The notes: generated by a model from the letters alone, not told the origin. Positions 54,154 through 62,808 are shown, numbered from the stretch's first letter. The stretch: 64,000 nt of DNA from DASYKT01 sp963718105 (GCA_963718105.1 OY970352.1:2356001-2420000); one strand, 5' to 3'. Made by a program: numbers and translations.

Positions 54154-54242
54154 ATCTATCATCTATTATCTATCAACTTTCATCTATTCCGGAGAGATCA
54201 CTTCGGAATAGATGAAAGTTGATAGATGAGAGGTGATAGATA
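54154..54242. repeat. R1 inverted repeat, copy C
   Basis: A nearly perfect inverted repeat, ATCTATCAACTTTCATCTAT then CCGGAGAGATCACTTCGG and ATAGATGAAAGTTGATAGAT. It lies between divergent genes 54094 and 54277. Confidence 0.88.
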
Positions 54243-54276
54243 AGATTTTTCTTTCGCGTTACGTTATAATTTGCCT

Positions 54277-55659
54277 ATGCAATTCAAGCAATTTTATCTC
54301 GGCTGTCTGGCGCATGCTTCTTATTACATCGGTTCCGCAAACGAAGCCGCCGTGATCGACCCGCAGCGCGACGTGCAGCAATACCTGGACGAAGCGGCCG
54401 CCAACGGCCAGCAGATAACGTATATCATCGAGACGCATTCGCACGCCGATTTTGTCAGCGGCCACCTGGAACTTGCCAAAAAGACGGGCGCGGAAATTAT
54501 TTACGGCCAGCGCGCAAATACCGAATTTCCTACTCACAAAGTAAAAGACGGCGACGAGCTTTCAGTCGGGAAAATCAGCTTGAAGTTTCTGGAAACGCCC
54601 GGCCACACGCCGGAAGGCATTACCATCATCGCCCAAGACACCGCAGACTCCGCGCGGCCGTTAAAAATATTTACCGGCGATACGCTTTTTATCGGCGATG
54701 TCGGCCGCCCCGATCTGATCGGCTCAAAGGGATTCACGGCAGAACAGATGGGCGCTATGCTTTATGATTCGCTACACGAGAAAATTTTGAATTTGCCGGA
54801 CGAAACGGAAGTTTACCCGGCGCATGGCGCGGGCTCTCTTTGCGGAAAATCTCTTTCAAAGGAAACGTGGTCTACGCTCGGCGAGCAGCGTAAATTCAAT
54901 TACGCGCTGCAGCCGATGTCGAAAGAAGAATTCATCAAGGTAGTCGCTTCCGACCAGCCGGAAGTGCCCATGTATTTCCCGAAAAGCGCTTCGCAAAATC
55001 TGAAAGGCTCTTCGTCGCTCGAAGACCTGCCGAAACCGGCGGAATTTTCCACCGGACAAATTCAAAGTTTCGACGGCGTCGTTCTCGACGTTCGCACCAA
55101 CACCGAATACGGCGCGGGCCACGTGCCGAATTCGATAAACATCGGGCTCGGCGGGCAGTTTGCGTCCTGGGCGGGCACGCTGATCTCGATCGGAACTCCG
55201 CTGGCGATCGTGGCTGACACAAAAGAACAGGTTGACGAAGCTTTTACCCGACTGGCCCGCGTCGGTATTGAAACCATCGAAGGCTATATTTTGATCAAAG
55301 ATTTTTCCGGTGAGATAAAAAAGATCGAGCAAATTTCCGTCCACGAAATAAATGAATTGACCCAAACGGAAAAAGGCCTGCAATTCATCGACGTGCGCCG
55401 CTCTGCGGAACACGACGCCGGCCATGCAATCCGCACTTCTAACATTCCATTAGATAAATTGGCCAAAGAAGTCGATAGGCTTATACCTGGCGTTCCTACG
55501 TTTGTCATTTGCCAAAGCGGATACCGCTCGAGCACCGCCGCGAGCATTCTGGAAAACGCGGGCTTCAAACAGATCTACAACGTAACGGGCGGAACCGCGG
55601 CCTGGATGAATGAAAATTTGCCGAGCGAGAAATCTGAAACCGTCGGACAACCCGCGTAA
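54277..55659 (+). CDS. metallo-beta-lactamase-fold hydrolase with two rhodanese domains
   Basis: A 460-residue cytosolic protein. The N-terminal MBL domain has THSHADFVSGH (residues 53-63), ETPGHTPEG, FTGDTLFIGDVGRPDL and a final YPAHGAGSLCG, as in persulfide dioxygenase/glyoxalase II relatives. Two rhodanese-like domains follow: the first (about residues 255-345) has PLAIVADTKEQ where a catalytic Cys would be and is probably inactive. The second (about 355-450) has VICQSGYRSSTAA with the active Cys. Members of this fusion family act in sulfane-sulfur metabolism. ATG at 54277 was preferred to a TTG two codons upstream. Confidence 0.92.
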   Translation: MQFKQFYLGCLAHASYYIGSANEAAVIDPQRDVQQYLDEAAANGQQITYIIETHSHADFVSGHLELAKKTGAEIIYGQRANTEFPTHKVKDGDELSVGKISLKFLETPGHTPEGITIIAQDTADSARPLKIFTGDTLFIGDVGRPDLIGSKGFTAEQMGAMLYDSLHEKILNLPDETEVYPAHGAGSLCGKSLSKETWSTLGEQRKFNYALQPMSKEEFIKVVASDQPEVPMYFPKSASQNLKGSSSLEDLPKPAEFSTGQIQSFDGVVLDVRTNTEYGAGHVPNSINIGLGGQFASWAGTLISIGTPLAIVADTKEQVDEAFTRLARVGIETIEGYILIKDFSGEIKKIEQISVHEINELTQTEKGLQFIDVRRSAEHDAGHAIRTSNIPLDKLAKEVDRLIPGVPTFVICQSGYRSSTAASILENAGFKQIYNVTGGTAAWMNENLPSEKSETVGQPA

Positions 55660-55826
55660 GAATTTTAGCCAAAAAAAAAACGCAAAAGCCACAAATAGAA
55701 TCGTATGATAATATCGGTCTTACTTCCTTAATTCTTTAATTCCCTAAATTCCTTTAATTCCTTTTTCCTATTCTTACTCGTTCCTTTTTGCGGCTAACTC
55801 TCTTTCCCATTACAATATTTTGCAAT

Positions 55827-57476
55827 ATGACACGAACTGTAAAAGCTCCGACCGGCAGCAATTTGACCTGCAAAAACTGGCTGATCGAAGCCGCCTATCG
55901 CATGATCCAGAACAATCTCGACCCGCAGGTCGCTTTCGACCCGGACAACCTCATCGTCTATGGCGGGCGCGGCAAAGCGGCGCGTAATTGGGAATGCTTC
56001 GATGCGATCCTGAAAAGTTTGAAAGAATTGAACGAAGATGAAACTTTGCTTGTGCAATCAGGCAAGCCGGTCGGCGTTTTCAAAAGTCACACCGACGCGC
56101 CGCGCGTGCTGCTGGCAAATTCGAACATCGTGCCCCACTGGGCGACGCAGGAGCAGTTCGACAAATACGAGCGTAGCGGCCTGATGATGTATGGCCAAAT
56201 GACCGCCGGCAGTTGGATCTATATCGGCACGCAGGGCATCCTCCAGGGCACTTACGAAACGTTCGGCTCGCTCTCGCGGCAGCATAACTGGGGTAACTTG
56301 GCGGGCAAATTCGTGCTCACGGGCGGCCTGGGTGAAATGGGCGGCGCACAGGCCCAAGCGATTACTTTTAACGGCGGCGTGGGTTTGCTGGTCGATGTCG
56401 ATCCGTGGCGCATCGAACGGAGATTGAGTTTGAAGCAGATAGATGTCGCAGCTTGTGATCTGGACGAAGCGCTGGCGATGGTCGCGGAATCCGTCGAGAA
56501 AAAAGAAGCGCGTTCCATCGCTCTCTGCGGCAACGCCGCCGAAGTCCACTGGCAGATTCTCGAACGCGGCATTCTGCCCGACGTCGTCACCGATCAGACT
56601 TCCGCGCACGATGTTCTCTACGGGTATATCCCCGTCGGGTTAAACATCGAACAAGCAAACGAACTCCGAAAATCGGATCAAACCGGTTACGAAAAACGCG
56701 CTATGGATTCTATGTCGCGCCATGTCGAAGCCATGCTGGAATTCCAGAAACGCGGCTCGGTTGTTTTCGATTACGGCAACAACCTAAGACAAAGGGCTTT
56801 GGACAACGGAGTGGAAAATGCGTTCGATTATCCCGGCTTTGTGCCCGCTTACATCCGCCCGCTTTTTTGCGAAGGCAAGGGCCCTTTCCGCTGGGTCGCG
56901 CTCAGTGGCGATCCCGAAGACATTTACAAAACCGACCGCGCCATCATGGACCTCTTCCCCGACAACGACCATCTCATCCGTTGGCTGACCATGGCGCAGG
57001 AACAGGTCGAGTTTCAGGGCCTGCCCGCGCGCATCTGTTGGCTCGGCTACGGCGACCGCGCCAAGGCCGGTTTGAAATTAAATGAGATGGTGCAGAAGGG
57101 TGAACTCTCCGCGCCGATCGTGATCGGCCGCGATCACCTTGACTGCGGCTCCGTCGCCTCGCCCAACCGCGAAACCGAAGCGATGAAGGACGGCTCTGAC
57201 GCCATCGCCGACTGGGTCTATCTCAACGCGATGATCAACGCCGTGGGCGGCGCTACCTGGGTTTCACTCCATCACGGCGGCGGCGTCGGCATCGGCTACT
57301 CGCTCCACGCCGGCCAGGTCATCGTCGCCGACGGCACCCCCGAAGCCGCTGTCAGAATCGAGCGCGTCCTCACATCAGACCCCGGCATGGGCGTCATCCG
57401 CCACGCCGACGCCGGCTACAACGAAGCCATCGAATTCGCCGAAAAGAATGATGTGAAAGTGCCGATGATGAAATAA
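55827..57476 (+). CDS. hutU: urocanate hydratase (HutU)
   Basis: NAD-dependent conversion of urocanate to imidazolonepropionate in histidine degradation. About 549 residues, normal for the family. Signature segments: NLIVYGGRGKAARNWECFDA, VANSNIVPHWAT-like (LANSNIVPHWATQEQFDKYE), TAGSWIYIGTQGILQGTYET, GGLGEMGGAQAQA (NAD loop), the Cys/His region and GDHLDCGSVASPNRETEAMKDG. Start at MTRTVKAPTG (55827). hutH and hutI are not in the window. A decayed copy of the last 25 codons lies at 57935-58017. No operon partners are on this strand. Confidence 0.97.
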   Translation: MTRTVKAPTGSNLTCKNWLIEAAYRMIQNNLDPQVAFDPDNLIVYGGRGKAARNWECFDAILKSLKELNEDETLLVQSGKPVGVFKSHTDAPRVLLANSNIVPHWATQEQFDKYERSGLMMYGQMTAGSWIYIGTQGILQGTYETFGSLSRQHNWGNLAGKFVLTGGLGEMGGAQAQAITFNGGVGLLVDVDPWRIERRLSLKQIDVAACDLDEALAMVAESVEKKEARSIALCGNAAEVHWQILERGILPDVVTDQTSAHDVLYGYIPVGLNIEQANELRKSDQTGYEKRAMDSMSRHVEAMLEFQKRGSVVFDYGNNLRQRALDNGVENAFDYPGFVPAYIRPLFCEGKGPFRWVALSGDPEDIYKTDRAIMDLFPDNDHLIRWLTMAQEQVEFQGLPARICWLGYGDRAKAGLKLNEMVQKGELSAPIVIGRDHLDCGSVASPNRETEAMKDGSDAIADWVYLNAMINAVGGATWVSLHHGGGVGIGYSLHAGQVIVADGTPEAAVRIERVLTSDPGMGVIRHADAGYNEAIEFAEKNDVKVPMMK

Positions 57477-57485
57477 TTTATTTGA

Positions 57486-57597
57486 TCGGATCTCTCAGTT
57501 ATCATCTCTCATCTATTATCTATTCCGGGTGGGGTTAATGCGATAACCATTCGGAATAGATCAGAACTGATAGCTGATAGAGTATAGATTCCGGAAT
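57486..57597. repeat. R1 inverted repeat, copy D
   Basis: GGATCTCTCAGTTATCATCT...ATCTATTCCGG, then a 25-base centre, then CATTCGGAATAGATCAGAAC and a closing ATAGATTCCGGAATC. Confidence 0.82.
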
Positions 57598-57604
57598 CTG
57601 CGAT

Positions 57605-57720
57605 GCGTTGGACGAGGTGTTCCACCTGAAACGGGTGGAACAAACGGAACAGGTGGAACGCTTTTGGAACAGAAATCTTAAAAAGAAGATGCCCTGTAAC
57701 AAATCTCCCAAAACTGTAAT
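57605..57720. repeat. R7 dispersed repeat, copy 2
   Basis: GTTCCACCTGAAACGGGTGGAAC, GAACAGGTGGAACGCTTTTGGAAC and CAAATCTCCCAAAACTG match parts of 41043-41310 and 63060-63255. Confidence 0.75.
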
Positions 57721-57934
57721 TGAAAACTCCTTTTCAAGGTACTGACCGCGTCTTACAGCTTCTTCTTACCGGACCACTCAAAAATCGCCACCGCCAGTCT
57801 ATATTAGTGAGAGAGCAAGGTTCCACTGCCGTTTATGGCATTAATTACGGTTTGTAAATAATCGGTTTTTTTGTACGTTTCAGCCGTCACAATTTAACAA
57901 TTCTTTTTCGGCACGCATCCCAGGCATTGATCGC

Positions 57935-58017
57935 CATCCCGCAACGCCGACGCCGGCTCCAACGAAGCCACCGAATTTGCCGAAAACAATGATGTGAAAG
58001 TGCCGATGATGGAATAG
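57935..58017 (+). pseudogene. duplicated 3-prime end of hutU (about 25 codons)
   Basis: Encodes (R)NADAGSNEATEFAENNDVKV then PMME and TAG, against HADAGYNEAIEFAEKNDVKV then PMMK and TAA in hutU. Similarity continues some 12 bases beyond the stop. It has no start codon and a one-base offset near its 5-prime edge. Confidence 0.88.
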
Positions 58018-58069
58018 ATTTATGTTATGATTTCGAAAATTATACATAAATTAGGACAGGATAAATTCC

Positions 58070-59482
58070 ATGTCGCCAGAATCTAAAAGTAAACTTCCGC
58101 CAACCAGCAAAAGCAAAGAAAGTGTACAGTGCCATATTCATGATAGAGTTCCAAGTCATGAAATTGACTCTATACGCAAGAATGTTTGTGTTCATGACTT
58201 ACCCTTAATAAAGCACGACTTTTTCACTAATTATTACTGTATTTTCCATCTACCAACACAAGGAAAGGATGATGAATTATTTGAAAAAATATTTTGGGAA
58301 AGGATGAATTCAATCAAACATCAAATTGCGAAGGTTGAAAAATTCCCTGAAGACAAATACAAAGACGCTAAAGCGAAGCTTTGTTATGACTTTCGCTATG
58401 TTTGGATTCCTTCATCTGTGAGCTTTTTTTATACTGACTTTGATATTGCAGTTAATTTTAGTTTTGCACATTTTGCAGAGGATGCTGACTTTAGTGTTTC
58501 TACCTTTTCTGAAAAGGTTAGTTTTAAATCAGCAAGTTTCTGGGCGGAAACCAATTTCGGTTTAACCAGCTTCAAAAAAGACGCAGATTTTAGCTCGGTT
58601 ATTTTTGAAAAAAATGTTAATTACTCCGAGAGCATTTTCTCATCTCTGGCTGACTTTAATTCCACTACGTTTTCTGCTGATGTTAATTTTCGTGACGCGA
58701 GTTTTGCCAAAAGTGCTAATTTTAGAAACGTGAGTTTCGCTAACTATGTAGATTTTGGACTGATAGAAATTGGAAACGTCTTGAACTTAGAATATGTCAG
58801 ATTTCTGAATCCCGAACATGTTTCATTCTATCGGGTGCGCCTATTTCCAAGCTGGTTTATTAATGCCGACTCAAGAAAAATAGTATTTACTGATGTCAAA
58901 TGGAAGTTGAACTACAAATACGCCAGCCCGGACGTCACCTCGGAACTTAATGAGCTTAGAAAGAATTATAAAGAACCAAGTCGTTTGTTTGAAATTGCCT
59001 GTTGGCAACTTGCCAGTAACGCTGAAGAAAATAACCGATATGAAGAAGCGTCTAAATTTCGTTTAATGGCAAATGAGACAAAACGTCTGGAATATTATAA
59101 AGGTTGGAACATCTGGTCTTTACATTGGTGGTATTGGCTTTCGAGTCGTTATGGGGAAAACTGGGCATGGGCAGCTTTTATTTTGCTACTAATAATTCTT
59201 TTTGTATTTCCTCTCATCTATACAACAAGGGTTTTTCAGGTTTGTCCAAGCGACCAGCCGCTTGCTATCAGTATTACTGAAAATAAATGCACTCACAGAA
59301 ACCTGGAAATCTTAGATGGTAGTGCAATTTTACAGAGTCTGGGAACTGCAACTTTTCAAAATGTAGAATATCGAAAACCTGTAACTGGTTGGGGAGAATT
59401 TTGGATAATCGTTGAGAAAATTCTTGCGCCCTTACAATTTGCATTATTGGCCTTAGCTATTAAACGGAAGTTTATGCGTTAG
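58070..59482 (+). CDS. pentapeptide-repeat-like protein with C-terminal membrane region
   Basis: A 470-residue protein. The N-terminal 110 residues are polar. Residues about 115-260 form regular eight-residue beta-solenoid units with Phe every four to five positions (FAEDADFSVSTFSEKVSF, FKKDADFSSVIF, FSADVNFRDASF). A helical segment follows, then membrane helices (WAWAAFILLLIILFVFPLIY). The C-terminus WGEFWIIVEKILAPLQFALL then ALAIKRKFMR is typical of pentapeptide/ion-channel-like proteins. It is AT-rich relative to hutU, which suggests acquisition. The function is unknown. ATG with GGACAGGATAAATTCC upstream. Confidence 0.83.
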   Translation: MSPESKSKLPPTSKSKESVQCHIHDRVPSHEIDSIRKNVCVHDLPLIKHDFFTNYYCIFHLPTQGKDDELFEKIFWERMNSIKHQIAKVEKFPEDKYKDAKAKLCYDFRYVWIPSSVSFFYTDFDIAVNFSFAHFAEDADFSVSTFSEKVSFKSASFWAETNFGLTSFKKDADFSSVIFEKNVNYSESIFSSLADFNSTTFSADVNFRDASFAKSANFRNVSFANYVDFGLIEIGNVLNLEYVRFLNPEHVSFYRVRLFPSWFINADSRKIVFTDVKWKLNYKYASPDVTSELNELRKNYKEPSRLFEIACWQLASNAEENNRYEEASKFRLMANETKRLEYYKGWNIWSLHWWYWLSSRYGENWAWAAFILLLIILFVFPLIYTTRVFQVCPSDQPLAISITENKCTHRNLEILDGSAILQSLGTATFQNVEYRKPVTGWGEFWIIVEKILAPLQFALLALAIKRKFMR

Positions 59483-59485
59483 GTC

Positions 59486-59660
59486 GCTGAAAGCGGCGTA
59501 TTTAGTAGCGTAGGGTTAAGGCGAAGCCGCAACCCTACGTCAGAGATTAAAAATAAATTCGACGCTGAAAGTGTCGAATAATGGTGCGTCCCTTTCAGGG
59601 ACGGAGTCTTTTTGTAACTCGGACACAGGGTTTCACCCTGTGCTATTGAATTAGTCACCG
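59486..59660. repeat. R12-like hairpin cluster
   Basis: Four short palindromes in series, as listed for the gap, resembling 33246-33475 in style. Confidence 0.7.
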
Positions 59661-59711
59661 TTGATGACGAGAAACCCCTGACTGAACTAATCAAACTCAA
59701 AGGCAAGAACC

Positions 59712-59757
59712 ACCCCGGCCTATGGCCACCCCTCCTTCGTAAGGAGGGGAGTTTTTA
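59712..59757. repeat. R3 repeat, copy 4 (inverted, short)
   Basis: CACCCCTCCTTCGTAAGGAG then GGGAGTTTTT, the reverse orientation of R3. Confidence 0.75.
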
Positions 59758-60071
59758 AATCCCTCCGCCCTTAGCAAATTTCATTGTAAAAATACGAGAC
59801 GTAGTATATTATACCTCTGCTCCGACGAAGGTTTATTATTCAAAATACTATCAAGCGGGAATGTTAATTCCTTCACCCGAAGTCTATGCGAAGTGAAGCC
59901 AAAGCGTTAACACTCCTTTAACCAGGGCGGACAAAAATTCATAGAGGCCCATTGGTACAAAAACCGTGGTCGAAAATTCAGGACGGGCAGATCGAACCGA
60001 AAACGAACCGGATCGACAGAGGAAAGCCGTCTTTAATACCTTTCCCACAAAACAAAAAAAGGAGATTTGCC

Positions 60072-61991
60072 ATGACCATACCAGCACAAGCAGAAAGTAG
60101 TATCTTTTCACCCTCACTACCGCAAAAAGATGGAGAAATTGAACAAGGTTTGCGGGCGGCACAGTTATGGGCGGACCGGGAAATTTACCAGTATGTAAAC
60201 ATTCCCGAACTTCCCATGCCATTGGCTAATGATGCCGCGGTTGCTCTTCAAGTGCTCGGCCTGGAAGATTGGGTGAAAGGGCAGGCGGAAAACCAGCTTC
60301 GTATTTTCGTGAATCTTGAGATCTGGAAGATCCTCAGCGAGCATCAGGCCCAGGGCAACGCCTTTACCGATCACGCGGCCAGGATCGCCGGGATCTTTGC
60401 TTCCCCGCGCTATCAGCAGCTCGCCAGCGACATTGAAACCGGCGTGCAATCGCTGTCGCCGCTAAGAGAATTGGCTGACCGTATACTCAACACCCACCCT
60501 AGCGGTGTGCCGGACTTTCCCGATGTTGCATCTTATTCTCAATTGTTTGAAATTTACCCGATCCCGGATATTACCGGCCTCTGGCAGGATGACAAAACCT
60601 TTGCCTCGCAGCGGCTGGCGGGTTTAAATCCGATGGCGCTCAAACGCGTTACGCTCAGCGGCGATCCGGGAGCGAATTGGGATGCGCTCAAGAACAAACT
60701 TTCCCCGGACATTACCGAGGAAGCCGTACAATATTTTCTCGGGCCCGATTCCAGCTTTGAATCCGCGATCAAGGAGAACCGGTTATTCGTGTGCGACTAT
60801 GAAGCGCTGACTCTAGCCGTAGCCGACCCAGGTGCGCCCGGCGCGCAAAGAGGCCACAATCTGATGGGGCCGATCGCCCTGTTTGTCCGCACCGATGATT
60901 TCCCCGGACTTCAGCTTGCCGCCGCGCAGATAAATCAGTCTCCAACCGGCAACGATTTCCCCTCGATGATGGCGGCGGATGCGGCCAGGCCCGGCAATGC
61001 GTATAAATGGATAATGGTTAAGATGTTCGTCCAGGCCGCGGACCTTAACTTTAACCAGGCGGTCAACCATCTGGGTGAAACGCACCTGACCGAAGAAGCT
61101 TTTGCCATCGCCACGCACCGGCATCTGGCGCTTGTACACCCGTTAAATATTTTGCTCAAGCACCACTACAAAGCGCTGATGGTGATCAACAAATTGGGGC
61201 AACTGACGCTGATAAATTCGTCCGGGTTGATACAAAAGATACTCGAAGGAGGATTGTCCGGTTCGCTGGACCTGATCCGGCAAGCCTACGCTAAATGGAA
61301 CTTTGGTGATTATGATTTTGCGGCCCGCATCGAATCACGCGGCCTGGATACCGCTTCGCTGCCTTATTTCCCGTATCGCGACGATGGCCAACTGATCTGG
61401 GATACGCTGGGAGATTACGTGGCGGAATACCTTGGCCTTTACTATAAGACCGACGCGGATGTGGTGGAAGATTACGAATTGCAAGCCTGGGCAGCGGAGC
61501 TGGCAGGCCCGGATGCCCACATCAGTGGATTTAGCAGCAAGATCGACACCATTGAAGAGCTGTGCCTCATCACGCAGTGTCTGATCTGGACCGCCGGCCC
61601 GCAGCACGCGGCCGTCAATTTCCCTCAGATCGATTACTTTGCGTTTATCCCTAACCTGCCGGCCGCCACTTACACGGCGCCGCCCGCTGACTTTAAAAAC
61701 GCCTCCGTAGACCGAGAGGACATACTCAACTTATTACCGCCCGCGGACGAGACAGGGGTGCAATTCAACACTACCTACTCGTTGGCCGGCTTTCATTACG
61801 ATGCGTTGCTCGATTACTTTAACGACCTTGATCGCGAGCCGGGCAATGTCTGCAAGAAATACTACGACAAGCTTACCGGCGACATAAAGTCGCAAATCGA
61901 ACAGCGCAATAAAGAACGCGAAGCCCAGCAGGGACTATTACCGTACAGCTACTTTTTACCGGAGAATATCCCCAACAGCACAAGCGTTTAA
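60072..61991 (+). CDS. bacterial lipoxygenase
   Basis: Single-chain lipoxygenase of 639 residues, which would insert dioxygen into polyunsaturated fatty acids. Iron-ligand motifs: NHLGETH (His333 and His338, His-x4-His) followed by IATHRHLALVHP, and QHAAVNF (His512 and Asn516). The C-terminal carboxylate ligand is normally Ile (ending NSISI); this protein ends PNSTSV, so Val639 takes that place. The start at 60072 has AAGGAGAT nine bases upstream; there is no signal peptide. No PLAT domain precedes the catalytic domain. No neighbouring fatty-acid genes. Likely a secondary-metabolism or host/fungus-interaction enzyme; the substrate is unknown. Confidence 0.9.
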   Translation: MTIPAQAESSIFSPSLPQKDGEIEQGLRAAQLWADREIYQYVNIPELPMPLANDAAVALQVLGLEDWVKGQAENQLRIFVNLEIWKILSEHQAQGNAFTDHAARIAGIFASPRYQQLASDIETGVQSLSPLRELADRILNTHPSGVPDFPDVASYSQLFEIYPIPDITGLWQDDKTFASQRLAGLNPMALKRVTLSGDPGANWDALKNKLSPDITEEAVQYFLGPDSSFESAIKENRLFVCDYEALTLAVADPGAPGAQRGHNLMGPIALFVRTDDFPGLQLAAAQINQSPTGNDFPSMMAADAARPGNAYKWIMVKMFVQAADLNFNQAVNHLGETHLTEEAFAIATHRHLALVHPLNILLKHHYKALMVINKLGQLTLINSSGLIQKILEGGLSGSLDLIRQAYAKWNFGDYDFAARIESRGLDTASLPYFPYRDDGQLIWDTLGDYVAEYLGLYYKTDADVVEDYELQAWAAELAGPDAHISGFSSKIDTIEELCLITQCLIWTAGPQHAAVNFPQIDYFAFIPNLPAATYTAPPADFKNASVDREDILNLLPPADETGVQFNTTYSLAGFHYDALLDYFNDLDREPGNVCKKYYDKLTGDIKSQIEQRNKEREAQQGLLPYSYFLPENIPNSTSV

Positions 61992-62006
61992 GGTTGAATT
62001 CAAATG

Positions 62007-62052
62007 TATAGCTTCGGGTCCATAAATTCCCTTTTATGGACCCGAAGCTATA
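62007..62052. terminator. perfect 20-bp hairpin after the lipoxygenase gene
   Basis: Arms TATAGCTTCGGGTCCATAAA and its exact complement around a 6-base loop, 16 bases after the stop. There is no T-run on either strand, so it may be a stability or rho-independent-like element rather than a simple terminator. Confidence 0.6.
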
Positions 62053-62130
62053 GGTCCGGATAAGCGCCCCGCTAATCAAGCAATAGATTTTGCTGAAAAA
62101 TAATTTATAAGCACGAATGTTGAATAACTG

Positions 62131-62366
62131 ATCGAATCTTTTATCTATAATCTATTCCGAAAATATTTTAGTGGTTACCATTCGGAATAGATGAAAACTT
62201 ATAGCTGATAGAGAATAGATTCCGGATCTCTCAGTTATCATCTGTGATCTGTTATCTCCGAAAAGTTTAGTGGTTTACAATTCGGAATAGATAATAACTG
62301 ATAGATGATAGAGGATAGATTTCCGGATCTCTCAGTTATCATCTATGACCTGTTATCTATTCCGAA
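62131..62366. repeat. R1 array, copy E (three units)
   Basis: Three successive R1 units separated by a related spacer (ATTTTAGTGGTTACC / GTTTAGTGGTTTAC). Halves such as CATTCGGAATAGATGAAAAC and GGATCTCTCAGTTATCATCT alternate. It is immediately upstream of the four-helix gene. Confidence 0.88.
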
Positions 62367-62388
62367 GGTTATTCCTATCGGAGAATTT

Positions 62389-62742
62389 ATGAGCAAAAGT
62401 ATCCTTCAGGATAAGTCGTACGCGTTTGCGCTGCGGGTCGTAAAACTATGCGAATTTTTGAGTGAAAATAAACATGAATTTGTTTTATCCCGCCGAGTTT
62501 TAGAATCCGGCACATCCATCGGCGTACTGATCGAGGAAGCCCGCCAGGGCGAAGACCGGACCGACTTTCGCCAAAAACTTTCCATCGCCAACAAAGAGGC
62601 CTTCAAAACCAACTTCTGGCTGCGGCTTTTACGCGACAGCCAATTTGTCAGTGAAAAACAAGCAGCATCTATGCTCGAAGACTGTGAGGAACTACAAAAG
62701 ATGTTGGTGGCGTCTTTAAAAAACATCAAAGAGAATTCGTAA
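62389..62742 (+). CDS. four-helix-bundle protein, S23/rRNA-intervening-sequence family (TIGR02436-like)
   Basis: A 117-residue all-helical protein: SYAFALRVVKLCEFLSENK, FVLSRRVLESGTSIGVLIEEA then RQGEDRTDFRQKLSIANKEA, NFWLRLLRDSQFVSEKQAAS and LEDCEELQKMLVASLKNI. This is the pattern of proteins originally found encoded in 23S rRNA intervening sequences and related to Avd of diversity-generating retroelements. Start at MSKSIL (62389) with GGAGAATTT upstream; the open frame further upstream lies inside repeats. R1 repeats flank it on both sides. The 23S gene in this window has no intervening sequence, so this copy is free-standing. Biochemical role unknown; nucleic-acid binding is plausible. Confidence 0.9.
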   Translation: MSKSILQDKSYAFALRVVKLCEFLSENKHEFVLSRRVLESGTSIGVLIEEARQGEDRTDFRQKLSIANKEAFKTNFWLRLLRDSQFVSEKQAASMLEDCEELQKMLVASLKNIKENS

Positions 62743-62771
62743 TATTCTCCCAAATATTTACCATGCAAATC

Positions 62772-62808
62772 TTTCAGTTATCAGCTATCAGTTATAATCT
62801 ATTCCGAA
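62772..62808. repeat. R1 half-unit, copy F
   Basis: CTTTCAGTTATCAGCTATCA then ATCTATTCCGAAA. It is the right-hand flank of the four-helix gene. Confidence 0.75.

Larger units (their letters stand above)
57477..58069. other. gap between hutU and the pentapeptide gene
   Basis: Contains R1 copy D (57486-57597), an R7 block with GTTCCACCTG/GGTGGAAC words (57605-57720), about 210 bases without recognisable structure and the hutU-tail copy (57935-58017). No gene is supported. A TTATGATTTCG...TTATACAT region at 58023-58050 may hold the promoter of the 58070 gene. Confidence 0.65.
59483..60071. other. intergenic region with R12 and R3 repeats
   Basis: No gene. 59486-59660 holds several hairpins (GTCGCTGAAAGCGGC, AGGGTTAAGGCGAAGCCGC...CAACCCTACG, CGTCCCTTTCAGGGACG, CACAGGGTTTCACCCTGTG). 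59712-59757 is an R3 copy. The lipoxygenase upstream region (59760-60071) contains a ribosome-binding site AAAGGAGAT at 60058-60066 but no clear promoter. Confidence 0.65.
61992..62388. other. gap with hairpin and R1 array
   Basis: No gene. Holds the 20-base-arm hairpin (62007-62052) and the triple R1 array (62131-62366) that ends 22 bases before the four-helix gene. Confidence 0.7.

Noticed and set aside
59479..59706. 75-residue minus-strand open frame after the pentapeptide gene
   Set aside because: Falls in the R12 hairpin cluster; peptide is repeat-derived.
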